This document shows, in pieces, positions 8,775 through 16,678 of a DNA stretch of 64,000 bases. How positions within the stretch are numbered: position 1 is the first letter of the stretch; each line of letters begins with the position of its first letter. Source of the DNA: Pseudoalteromonas shioyasakiensis (GTDB lineage Bacteria > Pseudomonadota > Gammaproteobacteria > Enterobacterales > Alteromonadaceae). The DNA is taken from positions 186,001 to 250,000 of the forward strand of contig NZ_JANIGL010000003.1 of assembly GCF_024518675.1 (NCBI RefSeq), given 5' to 3'. The position numbers were made by a program, and so were the translations under genes. The notes under the pieces were generated by a model. The model was given only the letters and a program-made list of their open reading frames with translations, was not told where the DNA came from and ran no database searches.

Positions 8775-9518
8775 TTAAGTGCCGCTTCCTGAGTGACCTA
8801 TAAACGGTACCCGCTTTATAAACAACTTAAAAGCATGGATATAGATACCTTTAAAAATAGTCCATGTCATTGCAGGAAACTGCTTTAATACAGCTGAAAC
8901 CTGTTGTTTATTTAACGGCTGACGTTTAAGCCTAAGTGTTGCATCAAACAACAACTCATTATCTTTTTTGTTTTCAATATGAATAAGTACCTTGTCATTA
9001 CTAAACCGGGTAGACCAGTGGTAATTCATATCCAAATCCATAAAAGGTGATACGGAAAACACCTTTTTAAAGTTCACTTTTTTGTCAAGTTCGACCAAAT
9101 AATAATGTCGCTCATTCCAAGGGGTATTACTCACCTCGGCAACCATATGAGTAAAATGGCCTGTATTTGATTGGTACAAGAAAAAGTTTACTGGGCTAAA
9201 ATATATGCCCAAACAGCGCAACTGCCCGAGCATATAAATAGCAGAGAATGATTGCGTCACACCCAACTGAGCTATTTTAGACAGTGCCCGAGAGTAGATA
9301 GGTTCACCGTGTAAAGAAGGCGATGGTAAGTAATCAGATTGGGTAAACTTTAATGCTTTGAAGCCCTTAGTTCCAAGCATAGGATGCACATTATCCAATG
9401 ATTCAGGGTCTGATAAATCAACCCACATCATATACAAAGGGTATTTAAATTGATGTGCTTTTACCGCATACCTACGATGCCTTACGTCCCCTGTGTAGAC
9501 TGCACTACTCAAACTCAA
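8775..9518 (-). CDS. DUF1365 family protein
   Basis: This 247-residue protein opens with SAVYTGDVRHRRY and contains FSPVNFFLY and AEVSNTPWNERHYYLV, all hallmarks of DUF1365. No biochemical activity is settled for the family, but its genes almost always stand beside an FAD-dependent oxidoreductase and a CFA-synthase-like gene, as here. The start is a TTG at 9518 or a second TTG two codons later; no ATG is available, and the 5' end overlaps the oxidoreductase gene by 14 bases. I infer a partner role in modifying fatty acyl chains. Confidence 0.85.
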   Translation of the reverse strand: MSLSSAVYTGDVRHRRYAVKAHQFKYPLYMMWVDLSDPESLDNVHPMLGTKGFKALKFTQSDYLPSPSLHGEPIYSRALSKIAQLGVTQSFSAIYMLGQLRCLGIYFSPVNFFLYQSNTGHFTHMVAEVSNTPWNERHYYLVELDKKVNFKKVFSVSPFMDLDMNYHWSTRFSNDKVLIHIENKKDNELLFDATLRLKRQPLNKQQVSAVLKQFPAMTWTIFKGIYIHAFKLFIKRVPFIGHSGSGT

Positions 9519-10761
9519 TACCTAGCTGGCGAGCAACATCAACGGCGCTTTTTACGCCATCTTCATGAAAGCCGTTATACCAATATGCGCCACAAAAATA
9601 GCTATTATTACATCCATCTATTTGCCCTTTTTGTTGCTGAGCGGCAATAGATGTTTTATTGAATACCGGATGATGATAAGTAAACTCACGAAGGATTTTT
9701 TGCTTATCAATACCCTCTTTATGATTTAAGGTGACACAAAACTGAGTATCGCTTTTTATCCCTTGTAAGATGTTCATTTGATAGGTCACAACCGCCGCTT
9801 TATCAGTACTGTCATTAAGCAAATAGTTCCAACTGGCCCACGCTGCTTTTCGTTTCGGTAAAATAGTTGTATCGGTATGTAATATAACCGAGTTTTCTGA
9901 ATAAGGAATAGCGCCTAAAATAGCCTGCTCGTCAGCCGTTGGGGTTTGCAATAGCTTTAAAGCTTGATCTGAATGACAGGCAAAAATCACTTTATCAAAC
10001 TGTTCTGATTGACCACCTTTAAAATGAATTGTAACTTTGTCATCAGCTCTTGATACCGTTTCAATATTGCTGTTTAAACGTATTTTATCTGAAAAGCCGT
10101 CAATCAATGGCGTAATGTATTCGCGTGAGCCACCCGGGATCACATACCATTGCGGCCTGTTAGTGATGTCTAATAAACCATGGTTATAGAAAAACTTGAC
10201 AAAAAATTCAACTCCAACATGAGTCATCTCTTTAATACTGGTAGACCAAATTGCAGCCCCCATAGGTAAAATATAATGGTAACGAAAAAACGTATTAAAT
10301 TGGTGTTGATCTAATAGCTGACCAAGGGTTTGTTCTTGAATATAATTATTATCCGCATGGAGTGTTTTGCACAATGTGTTAAAACGGACTATATCACGCA
10401 ACAATTTGTAAAATCGTGGACGCAATAAATTGCGCTTTTGTGCAAATAAGCTAATAAATGTATGGCCATTATACTCAAAACCAGTTTGTTCATTATGAAC
10501 GCTAAAGCTCATTTCAGTCGGCTTTCTTTCAATACCAATACGTTTTAACAATTTTTCAAAATAGGGATAAGTTCTATCGTTAAACACAATAAAGCCAGTA
10601 TCAATTGCGTATTCAATTCCTTCAATGTCCACATCGACCGTAGCGGTATGACCACCAATATAATTATTTTTCTCAAATACGGTTACATCGTGGTATTTAT
10701 GCAGTAAATGAGCACAGCTCAAACCAGAAATACCAGAGCCTATTATTGCTATTTTTTTCAA
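9505..10761 (-). CDS. FAD-dependent amine-oxidase-like oxidoreductase
   Basis: This 418-residue flavoprotein has the dinucleotide-binding motif IIGSGISGLSCAHLL at residues 6-20 and the following VFEKNNYIGGHTATV. It ends with CGAYWYNGFHEDGVKSA, which closes the FAD site in this group. It belongs to the amine oxidase/phytoene-desaturase-like oxidoreductases paired with DUF1365. A TTG start at 10761 overlaps the SDR stop (TTGA), with AAGGA eight bases upstream. Homologous oxidoreductases are part of the R. sphaeroides RpoE-dependent gene set linked to methyl and furan fatty acids, so an acyl-chain desaturase role is a reasonable inference. The substrate is unproven. Confidence 0.85.
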   Translation of the reverse strand: MKKIAIIGSGISGLSCAHLLHKYHDVTVFEKNNYIGGHTATVDVDIEGIEYAIDTGFIVFNDRTYPYFEKLLKRIGIERKPTEMSFSVHNEQTGFEYNGHTFISLFAQKRNLLRPRFYKLLRDIVRFNTLCKTLHADNNYIQEQTLGQLLDQHQFNTFFRYHYILPMGAAIWSTSIKEMTHVGVEFFVKFFYNHGLLDITNRPQWYVIPGGSREYITPLIDGFSDKIRLNSNIETVSRADDKVTIHFKGGQSEQFDKVIFACHSDQALKLLQTPTADEQAILGAIPYSENSVILHTDTTILPKRKAAWASWNYLLNDSTDKAAVVTYQMNILQGIKSDTQFCVTLNHKEGIDKQKILREFTYHHPVFNKTSIAAQQQKGQIDGCNNSYFCGAYWYNGFHEDGVKSAVDVARQLGIEFE

Positions 10762-11468
10762 CGGGATAATCCTTTTGCAAGTTTAAGCCAAAGTGGCAAA
10801 GGTAATATGCGAAGACATTTTAAAATAAGTGTAAAGCGGTAGGGAAAATGGACTTCTTTGCGACGTTTCTTCACGCCAGAAATAATATAATCCGCTGCTT
10901 TTTCTGCACTAACAGCCATTGGCATAGGAAAATCATTTTTATCGGTTAATGGGGTTTTAACAAAACCAGGATGAACCAAGGTGACATAAACATCCGTTAG
11001 GTCAACGGCCAAGCTTTTGGCTAAATAACTTACCCCCGCTTTTGATGCACCATAAGCCTCAGAGCGAGGCAACGGCAAATAAGTCACACTTGAACTGACC
11101 AAAACAAGTTGCCCACCCGGTTTGATTTTAGGTAATAATGCCTCTAAACAATACCCCATGGAGAGTAAATTAGTCGTCACAACACGACTAAATAGGTTGC
11201 TGTCAAAATGTCTGGCATCATCAATATATTCACAGTTACCTGCATTCAATATAACTCGGTCAAAATGTGTATAAGCTATAGTTGCACTCTTTATTGCCTG
11301 TAAATCAGTAACATCAAATTCACACGCTTCAATTTGAGGATGTTGAGCAAGCTGTATCAGCTTTTGTGTATTGCGACCACACGCGATCACCGTATCACCT
11401 AAGTCTGCATACTTTTTAGCTAATTGCTCGCCAATGCCTGAGGTCGCACCTGTAATTAAAGTAATCAT
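10758..11468 (-). CDS. Short-chain dehydrogenase/reductase
   Basis: This 236-residue classical SDR has the cofactor motif TGATSGIG near the N-terminus, NAG at about residue 77, the catalytic Ser in VSSSV, and YGASK with the catalytic Tyr and Lys. HPGFVKTPL follows. The start overlaps the stop of the NTF2-like gene (ATGA). The substrate is unknown; its position in the operon suggests a ketone or alcohol on a lipid or other photo-oxidation product. Confidence 0.88.
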   Translation of the reverse strand: MITLITGATSGIGEQLAKKYADLGDTVIACGRNTQKLIQLAQHPQIEACEFDVTDLQAIKSATIAYTHFDRVILNAGNCEYIDDARHFDSNLFSRVVTTNLLSMGYCLEALLPKIKPGGQLVLVSSSVTYLPLPRSEAYGASKAGVSYLAKSLAVDLTDVYVTLVHPGFVKTPLTDKNDFPMPMAVSAEKAADYIISGVKKRRKEVHFPYRFTLILKCLRILPLPLWLKLAKGLSR

Positions 11469-11896
11469 ACGCCCGTTGCTCGCTTATCAATAAGTTTGAT
11501 GACTGAGCCAACAATAGGTATGTGGCGATAGAGCAATGCACCGACATCAAAAAAATCTTGGTGCTGAATAATTTTATTTTGTTGAAAAACAAGATGGCTG
11601 TGCCCACTAACGTCGATTTGTTTATTACCGGCAAGCTTTGGGTGACGATAAGTCATAACCCAATAAATAAAAGCATCATCGTCACTACAATATGTTGCGT
11701 TTATAGCAAAGTTACATTCGCTAACATTGCTGTATAAATCGGCAAAGTAATCATGCAACTGCGCAACTCCAGAAACTTTATGAAGAGGATCTGAAAAAAC
11801 AATATCTTGATGATAAATATCAGCCAATAAATGCAAGGTGTGTTTATTTAACTGCTGATAAATAGTGACAAAGGTTGCAACTCTGGATTCGCTCAT
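11465..11896 (-). CDS. NTF2/SnoaL-like small protein
   Basis: This 143-residue protein has an NTF2-like cone-fold pattern: an early helix (VATFVTIYQQLNKHTLHLLADIYHQD), then IVFSDPLHKVSGVAQLHDYFADLY, and later HSHLVFQQNKIIQHQDFFDVGALLYRHIPIVGSVI. Such proteins can be isomerases, hydratases or binding proteins, and no catalytic assignment is safe here. AAGGAATACG precedes the ATG. It lies between the photolyase and SDR genes, a position I believe is conserved in related operons. Confidence 0.75.
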   Translation of the reverse strand: MSESRVATFVTIYQQLNKHTLHLLADIYHQDIVFSDPLHKVSGVAQLHDYFADLYSNVSECNFAINATYCSDDDAFIYWVMTYRHPKLAGNKQIDVSGHSHLVFQQNKIIQHQDFFDVGALLYRHIPIVGSVIKLIDKRATGV

Positions 11897-11907
11897 CGTA
11901 TTCCTTG

Positions 11908-13299
11908 TTATACCTTAAATGCATCAAGTGCTCTTTCTCGTGCTGCTTTATGGTCAACAATCGCAGGCCAATAATCAGCTTCACGCCCAATGCTCGTTAA
12001 ATATTTATGTGGAAAATGGATCTGTTTATCAGGCACACTTCCCAGCTCTGGTACATATTTACGAATGAATTCGCCATTTGGATCAAAGCGTTCACTTTGG
12101 GTAATTGGATTAAATATTCTAAAATACGGTTGTGCATCGCATCCTGTACTCGCAGCCCATTGCCAACCGCCATTATTTGAAGCTAAATCACCATCGATTA
12201 AGTGATTCATAAAATAACGCTCGCCTTTACGCCAATCTATAAGCAAATGCTTAGTTAGAAAGCTCGCTACAACCATACGCAATCGGTTGTGCATCCAACC
12301 CGTTTGTTTAAGTTGTCGCATTGCAGCATCGACTAACGGATAACCTGTTTTACCTTCACACCATGCAATAAAGTCGGCTTGGTCATCACGCCACTTTACT
12401 GCATTGTATTTTTCGTTAAAGTTTTGGTATCTATTTAAGGATGGGTAAGCAACTAACAAATGGCGGTAAAATTCACGCCAAACTAATTCATTGACCCAAG
12501 TAAATAAGTTGCTTTTCGCACTGCTAAGTACATCAATATACTGTTGCTGTACTAGCGTAATTAGTTGAAAAGTACTGACAATACCTAATGCTAAGTATGG
12601 GCTGAGTCCTGATGTTCCTTTAATTGCAGGAAAGTCTCGTGACTCTTTATAACCCATTAATTTATCATCAATAAAGCGTTGAATGATCTGACTGAGAGAC
12701 TCATCATCCACTGGCCACTTTTGTGAGCTGTTATCACTTTTAAGTAAATCAGGTGCTACCCATTCAATTTCAGTAAAAGTACGTGGCATTGCTCTAAAAG
12801 AAAAATGGCTATCTTGGTGTTGTTTTAACCATTCGTTTTTGAACGGTGTAAATACTTTATACATTTCACCGGATTTTGTCGTGACAGTGCCAGGGGGGGC
12901 GATGACATCACCATCATATAAATAAAACGAATAGCCTTGCTTATCCGCCATGGATACGAACTGTGTATCCCGTTGCTGCTCGTTTATCTCATACTCTTTA
13001 TTTGCAAGAACTTTTTTTACTTGGTTAGCAACACAAAACTCTGTTAACTGCTCGACACAACAGTGGTAATCATCAGCTTGCAAAACATGCAGTGTAATAC
13101 CATGTTGTGCAAGTAAGTTACCTAAATAAACAAGCCTGCGTTTAAGTAAATCAATTTGAATAGCAGCCACACCATGCTTTTGCCACTGCACTGGCGTAAT
13201 ATAAAATACTGCGTGTTTAGCCCCTTGCTCAATCGCATCGTATAAAGCAAAGTTATTAAAAAGGCGCAAATCGCGCCTAAACCAAAAGAGTGTTTCCAT
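11908..13299 (-). CDS. phrB: Deoxyribodipyrimidine photolyase (class I CPD type)
   Basis: This 463-residue photolyase uses blue light to split pyrimidine dimers. The N-terminal antenna-binding domain begins METLFWFRRDLRLFNNFAL. The C-terminal FAD domain has WVNELVWREFYRHLL, VDAAMRQLKQTGWMHNRLRMVVASFL and LASNNGGWQWAASTGCDAQPYFRIFNP, the signature block with DNA- and flavin-contacting residues and tryptophans of the electron-transfer chain. Length is normal. The start overlaps the stop of the upstream DUF523/DUF1722 gene (TAATG). R. sphaeroides RpoE/ChrR also controls a photolyase gene, which fits its place in this sigma-factor operon. Confidence 0.95.
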   Translation of the reverse strand: METLFWFRRDLRLFNNFALYDAIEQGAKHAVFYITPVQWQKHGVAAIQIDLLKRRLVYLGNLLAQHGITLHVLQADDYHCCVEQLTEFCVANQVKKVLANKEYEINEQQRDTQFVSMADKQGYSFYLYDGDVIAPPGTVTTKSGEMYKVFTPFKNEWLKQHQDSHFSFRAMPRTFTEIEWVAPDLLKSDNSSQKWPVDDESLSQIIQRFIDDKLMGYKESRDFPAIKGTSGLSPYLALGIVSTFQLITLVQQQYIDVLSSAKSNLFTWVNELVWREFYRHLLVAYPSLNRYQNFNEKYNAVKWRDDQADFIAWCEGKTGYPLVDAAMRQLKQTGWMHNRLRMVVASFLTKHLLIDWRKGERYFMNHLIDGDLASNNGGWQWAASTGCDAQPYFRIFNPITQSERFDPNGEFIRKYVPELGSVPDKQIHFPHKYLTSIGREADYWPAIVDHKAARERALDAFKV

Positions 13300-14252
13300 T
13301 AAATGCCGTACCGTAATTTAAGTTCATTTGGGTAAGGGTTGAAAAAGACCTGCTTATCTAAATAATCGTTAGGGTGAACTTTCAGGTGATGTTTTAGTAA
13401 GGTCAGAGGAACATATAAAGGCACAAGCCCTTCTCTGTATTCATCAATGGCACCTCTTAACTCTTGCTTCTCTACTTTAGACAACACCTTTTTAAAATAC
13501 CCTTGTAAATGCATTAAAGTGTTGCTGTTGTTTTTGCGAGAAGCAGGCTTTTTCAGTGCAGTCATTAAACCCAAAATATACTGATCAGCTAACGCCTCAA
13601 CATCATTACCTTCAAACGTACCCAGTAGATTGCCCAAGTCTTTGTAAGCTTGATAGTTATGGGCCATTAATAAGTATTTATATTGGGCATGGAATTGGGT
13701 TAAGCGATGAACGGTTAACGCTTGCTCCCGAAGTTGCTGCCAGTTCTTATACACGTACACCCGCATGACAAAATTTTCACGCAAATGCATGTCGTTTAAC
13801 CGGCCATTTTCTTCACAAGGCAGTAATGGATTATGTGCCATTATTTGCTGAGCAAAAAAGCCGATGCCTTCTGAGGTATTTCCTGTTCCGGCCTCATTAT
13901 AAATCTTAATTCGCTCCATGCCACAGCTCGGGCTTTTAGCACAAAATACAAAGCCGCTAAGCTCTGAAGATTGCTCAGTAGCAATTTTTTTACCGTACTG
14001 CGTTAATTCTGGCCCGACATCGCCAGTGCCGTCTGGACGGCAAACTTTGATAGTTTCGCCTACCCGAACTTGCCTAATCGTCGGTCTAGGAATAGGTAAA
14101 CCGACGGCAACTTCAGGACAAAACCTTTTATACTCTACATGCTTGGCAAACTCATCCATACAAAAGTTAGACTTTTTATGGCCGCTATCAAAACGCACCT
14201 TTTCACCAGCCAAACAAGCGCTAATTCCTATTTTTATTGTTGATTGTTGCAT
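13299..14252 (-). CDS. DUF523-DUF1722 fusion protein
   Basis: This 317-residue protein has two domains. The N-terminal DUF523 part (about 1-150) has the conserved ISACLAGEKVRFDSGHK and FCAKSPSCGMERI with likely metal- or thiol-active cysteines. The C-terminal DUF1722 part (about 180-310) has KYLLMAHNYQAYKDLGNLLG. E. coli YbgA carries only DUF1722 and also neighbours phr, so linkage to photolyase is recurrent. Function is unknown; tRNA or sulfur chemistry has been suggested for the DUF523 domain but is unproven. The ATG at 14252 is preferred over a GTG two codons upstream because AGGAG lies five bases before it. Confidence 0.88.
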   Translation of the reverse strand: MQQSTIKIGISACLAGEKVRFDSGHKKSNFCMDEFAKHVEYKRFCPEVAVGLPIPRPTIRQVRVGETIKVCRPDGTGDVGPELTQYGKKIATEQSSELSGFVFCAKSPSCGMERIKIYNEAGTGNTSEGIGFFAQQIMAHNPLLPCEENGRLNDMHLRENFVMRVYVYKNWQQLREQALTVHRLTQFHAQYKYLLMAHNYQAYKDLGNLLGTFEGNDVEALADQYILGLMTALKKPASRKNNSNTLMHLQGYFKKVLSKVEKQELRGAIDEYREGLVPLYVPLTLLKHHLKVHPNDYLDKQVFFNPYPNELKLRYGI

Positions 14253-14260
14253 AGACACTC

Positions 14261-14923
14261 CTAGTAAATAAAGTTACCAATAGGGTTCAATAATTTACTT
14301 AACCCTTTATTAAAGTGTAGTGCACTGCTTACAACTGTGTAGCATAAACAACCTTCTTTCGTTATCGGGGTGTGGTTATGACGTCCATCTAACCACATAA
14401 AGTCACCAGCAACATAATCACCCGTTTCGTCACTGAATTCACCGGCCAATAACAGTGTTAACTCAAAGCCTGTGTGAGTGTGCTCTGGTATCTCCCCACC
14501 TGCGGCAATATGAAATAGGCTGGATCTTAATGGGCCATCTTCAAGTGCTATGCGCGAACGAGATAATTTACCCATTTGCATAAACTTGCTGTGCGCAATG
14601 CGAGAAAGTGCGCGTGGTAGTTGGTAACTTTGCTTATTGATAGTTACTTGCTTTGGTTGCACGTCGTAAATATCGTCTACACCTTCATCCATCATGATGG
14701 CTTCGAGCATTAATTCGCCATTTTCAATAACCTCATCATCTTCAACCAGATTAGTGTCTTCAGTAAAAATAGCTTTTGCGTTACTCGCTTCGATAGCAGC
14801 AACTTTGGCTTTGCAACACGGACACATGTCAACGTGGATTGCCACAGCCACATTAAGGCTAGCTGGTAAGGCTGCGCTTGCGTATTGCGCAAGTAGCGCG
14901 TCTGATGGATGGTGTTTAATCAT
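14261..14923 (-). CDS. chrR: ChrR-type zinc anti-sigma factor
   Basis: This 220-residue protein has the two-domain plan of Rhodobacter ChrR. The N-terminal zinc anti-sigma domain has His30, Cys34 and Cys37 (HVDMCPCC), which would hold Zn and bind the sigma factor. The C-terminal cupin has His148, His150, Glu154 and His184, with the same spacing as the metal ligands of R. sphaeroides ChrR, where the cupin is needed for the singlet-oxygen response. It would release the sigma factor encoded just upstream, whose gene it overlaps by eight bases. All key ligands are intact. Confidence 0.92.
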   Translation of the reverse strand: MIKHHPSDALLAQYASAALPASLNVAVAIHVDMCPCCKAKVAAIEASNAKAIFTEDTNLVEDDEVIENGELMLEAIMMDEGVDDIYDVQPKQVTINKQSYQLPRALSRIAHSKFMQMGKLSRSRIALEDGPLRSSLFHIAAGGEIPEHTHTGFELTLLLAGEFSDETGDYVAGDFMWLDGRHNHTPITKEGCLCYTVVSSALHFNKGLSKLLNPIGNFIY

Positions 14924-15539
14924 GGTTATCTCCCATCTCGTTGCGAAGTTTTTGTAACGCTAGGCGTAATCTTGATTTAACTGTTCCCACAGGGATCCCG
15001 AGTTGATCAGCAAGCTGTTCTTGCGACATATCTTGAAAATAAACCCCTCTGACGACATCTCTTTGCGCTTGAGGAAGGTTTTCAAGGTATTGTTTGATTT
15101 GTTTGTCTTCTAAATGATCACTAAATTCGAAGTTTTCGTTTTCATTTTGTTCTATCAAAGGCCAAATATCTTCACTGATACACTCTTCTTTAGTGCTTTT
15201 CATTTTTCTCAGCATGTCGAAGGAAGCGTTACGCATCACAGTGTAAATCCAAGTCGTAGCAGCACCTTTATCATTGTTATAAAGATGGGCTTTGCGCCAT
15301 ACCGAAGTCAAGGTTTCTTGCACTAACTCCATAGCTTGCGCTTCTGAGTTAAACTGCTTGATACCAAAACGTTTTATCTTCGGTGAAAAATAAGCAAATA
15401 AGTACGCAAATGCTTTTTTATCTCTATGTGTTGCAACTGCAAATAGCGCATCAGCGAGCTCTTTGCTTGGTGTTTGTTCCATGGCAGTGAAGTTACCTGT
15501 ATTAGGTGTACAACGTGTTGACGGTTGTTGACTTACCAT
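14916..15539 (-). CDS. rpoE: ECF sigma factor, RpoE/ChrR partner type
   Basis: This 207-residue sigma factor has region 2 (FAYLFAYFSPKIKRFGIKQF to TWIYTVMRNASFDMLRK) and region 4 (MSQEQLADQLGIPVGTVKSRLRLALQKLR). It pairs with the ChrR-like gene that follows and is expected to direct a singlet-oxygen or photo-oxidative regulon, as in Rhodobacter and Vibrio. I start at the ATG at 15539, preceded by AGGGGA. The longer frame from 15599 would run through a TGATCC-N16-CGTA promoter, which supports the shorter protein and autoregulation. It heads a run of twelve close or overlapping genes down to 5918. Confidence 0.92.
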   Translation of the reverse strand: MVSQQPSTRCTPNTGNFTAMEQTPSKELADALFAVATHRDKKAFAYLFAYFSPKIKRFGIKQFNSEAQAMELVQETLTSVWRKAHLYNNDKGAATTWIYTVMRNASFDMLRKMKSTKEECISEDIWPLIEQNENENFEFSDHLEDKQIKQYLENLPQAQRDVVRGVYFQDMSQEQLADQLGIPVGTVKSRLRLALQKLRNEMGDNHD

Positions 15540-15572
15540 TGTTAGTTCCCCTTTGTATTCACTACTAGTTAA

Positions 15573-15598
15573 TACGCAACAATAAAAGAATGGGATCA
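15573..15598 (-). promoter_or_regulatory. ECF (ChrR-partner) autoregulatory promoter
   Basis: On the minus strand TGATCC (15598-15593), 16 bases, then CGTA (15576-15573), reading CGTATTAA, about 35 bases before the sigma gene ATG. TGATCC is the -35 element recognised by R. sphaeroides RpoE, and a CGTA -10 element is, from memory, given for that ECF group. It would drive the whole operon. Confidence 0.75.
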
Positions 15599-15603
15599 CT
15601 TTT

Positions 15604-16182
15604 TTAGGTAAGTTCGTTATTAATTACAGTATGGAGGAAAGTTTGAATATTGGCAAAGCTAGAACTAAACGCAAGCTGTTGTTTTTTCTCGTATGAAATA
15701 GGAAGCAACTCAAGCCAACGAGCCGTAACCCAGGCTAAGTTATCAAATTCAGTGTGCTTATATAATGCAGCAATTTCATGATCCTGATTAAAAACAAGCT
15801 CTAGAGATGTTTTTAAATAATCATTTTGTGTAGTCATAGGTTGGGATTGGTACAGCCACTGTGGTGATTCCACCGTTTCTACTTTACCATGGCGTAAGTT
15901 AATTTTATTTTGGCTAACATTGCTAATTTTAACTAATGATTTTGCAACAACATCAATCAGCAAATGGTCGTTTTCATCTTTATCAAAATCAATAATTTCA
16001 ACTAAACATCCATACTCTGGTACGTTTAACTGTGCATCTTGATCATAGAGGCATAGTACAAAGCATGAGTCATTTTTTAATGATTCTTTAACCATCTCAA
16101 GGTAGCGCGTTTCAAAAATTCTTAATCGCGTATAACCCTGCGGTAAAATAAATACAGGGAGTGGAAAGATTGCACGTATCAT
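15604..16182 (-). CDS. LON substrate-binding-domain protein
   Basis: This 192-residue protein opens with IRAIFPLPVFILPQGYTRLRIFETRYLEMV, the start of the LON N-terminal (substrate-recognition) domain. It has no AAA+ or Ser-Lys protease domain, so it is a stand-alone LON domain protein. Later segments are helical. Partner and function are unknown. AGG lies before the ATG. It ends just before the sigma gene promoter and has its own TGATCT-N16-CGTA site upstream, so it is probably a member of the same ECF regulon (inference). Confidence 0.82.
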   Translation of the reverse strand: MIRAIFPLPVFILPQGYTRLRIFETRYLEMVKESLKNDSCFVLCLYDQDAQLNVPEYGCLVEIIDFDKDENDHLLIDVVAKSLVKISNVSQNKINLRHGKVETVESPQWLYQSQPMTTQNDYLKTSLELVFNQDHEIAALYKHTEFDNLAWVTARWLELLPISYEKKQQLAFSSSFANIQTFLHTVINNELT

Positions 16183-16217
16183 ATTGCCCTACTTCTCTAA
16201 TTAACTATGCATTACGT

Positions 16218-16243
16218 TACGTGCACCGCAGTGTATAAGATCA
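16218..16243 (-). promoter_or_regulatory. Candidate ECF promoter of the LON-domain gene
   Basis: On the minus strand TGATCT (16243-16238), 16 bases, then CGTA (16221-16218). It has the same spacing as the sigma gene promoter and lies about 36 bases before the LON-domain ATG, in the short gap after the 39-residue ORF. Confidence 0.6.
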
Positions 16244-16266
16244 ACATCAAAAAATGTTTTAGCTAA

Positions 16267-16386
16267 TTAGCCTATATTCAACCATTGTCCAAGGTTACGT
16301 AATAGTTCAAAAGAAGCATATGCACTTAGTAAGCTTAATACAGGCGCAATCATTAAAACAAATAATCCTAATTCACTGCTCATCAT
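16267..16386 (-). CDS. Small single-pass membrane protein, 39 residues
   Basis: A 39-residue frame begins MMSSELGLFVLMIAPVL and ends LRNLGQWLNIG before TAA. About residues 6-30 are hydrophobic enough for one transmembrane segment, followed by a short amphipathic tail. The ATG lies one base after the stop of the upstream 96-residue gene, and GAGGAA at that gene's end is a good ribosome-binding site, so the two are probably translated together. I recognise no family. Too short for routine ORF calling. Confidence 0.6.
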   Translation of the reverse strand: MMSSELGLFVLMIAPVLSLLSAYASFELLRNLGQWLNIG

Positions 16387-16387
16387 G

Positions 16388-16678
16388 TTATTCCTCAATA
16401 CTAGCCGTATTTACTACTACCAACTGTTGAGTAGCAATATTTTCAGCCTCTGTATCATTCGCTTGTGTTGTTGCTATAAATTGTGTCAACGATTTTTGTG
16501 AATCAGTAAATAAAGACTGCTGTAATTTACTTTTCAATTCATTGCTTGTACTTTCAATGTAGCTTGAAATGGTATTAGAAATTGTTTGAGTTAAGTCTAA
16601 TTGAACTTCAGTTGCACTTACTTGTGTAGATCCAACAACCAAAAGTGCCGCAACAGATAATTTGATATAGCTTTTCAT
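16388..16678 (-). CDS. Small periplasmic protein of unknown function
   Basis: This 96-residue protein has a clear signal peptide (cleavage after VSA, near residue 22). The mature part is a mostly helical, Ser/Thr/Gln-rich chain of about 74 residues with no cysteine and no recognisable domain. It is followed directly by the 39-residue membrane protein, which suggests a two-gene unit. I do not recognise it; a periplasmic coiled or adaptor-like protein is possible. Confidence 0.7.
   Translation of the reverse strand: MKSYIKLSVAALLVVGSTQVSATEVQLDLTQTISNTISSYIESTSNELKSKLQQSLFTDSQKSLTQFIATTQANDTEAENIATQQLVVVNTASIEE

Noticed and set aside
15540..15599. Longer sigma-factor frame starting at 15599
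   Set aside because: It would begin inside the TGATCC promoter and gives an N-terminus (MIPFFYCCVLTS) not seen in ECF factors. The ATG at 15539 has AGGGGA.
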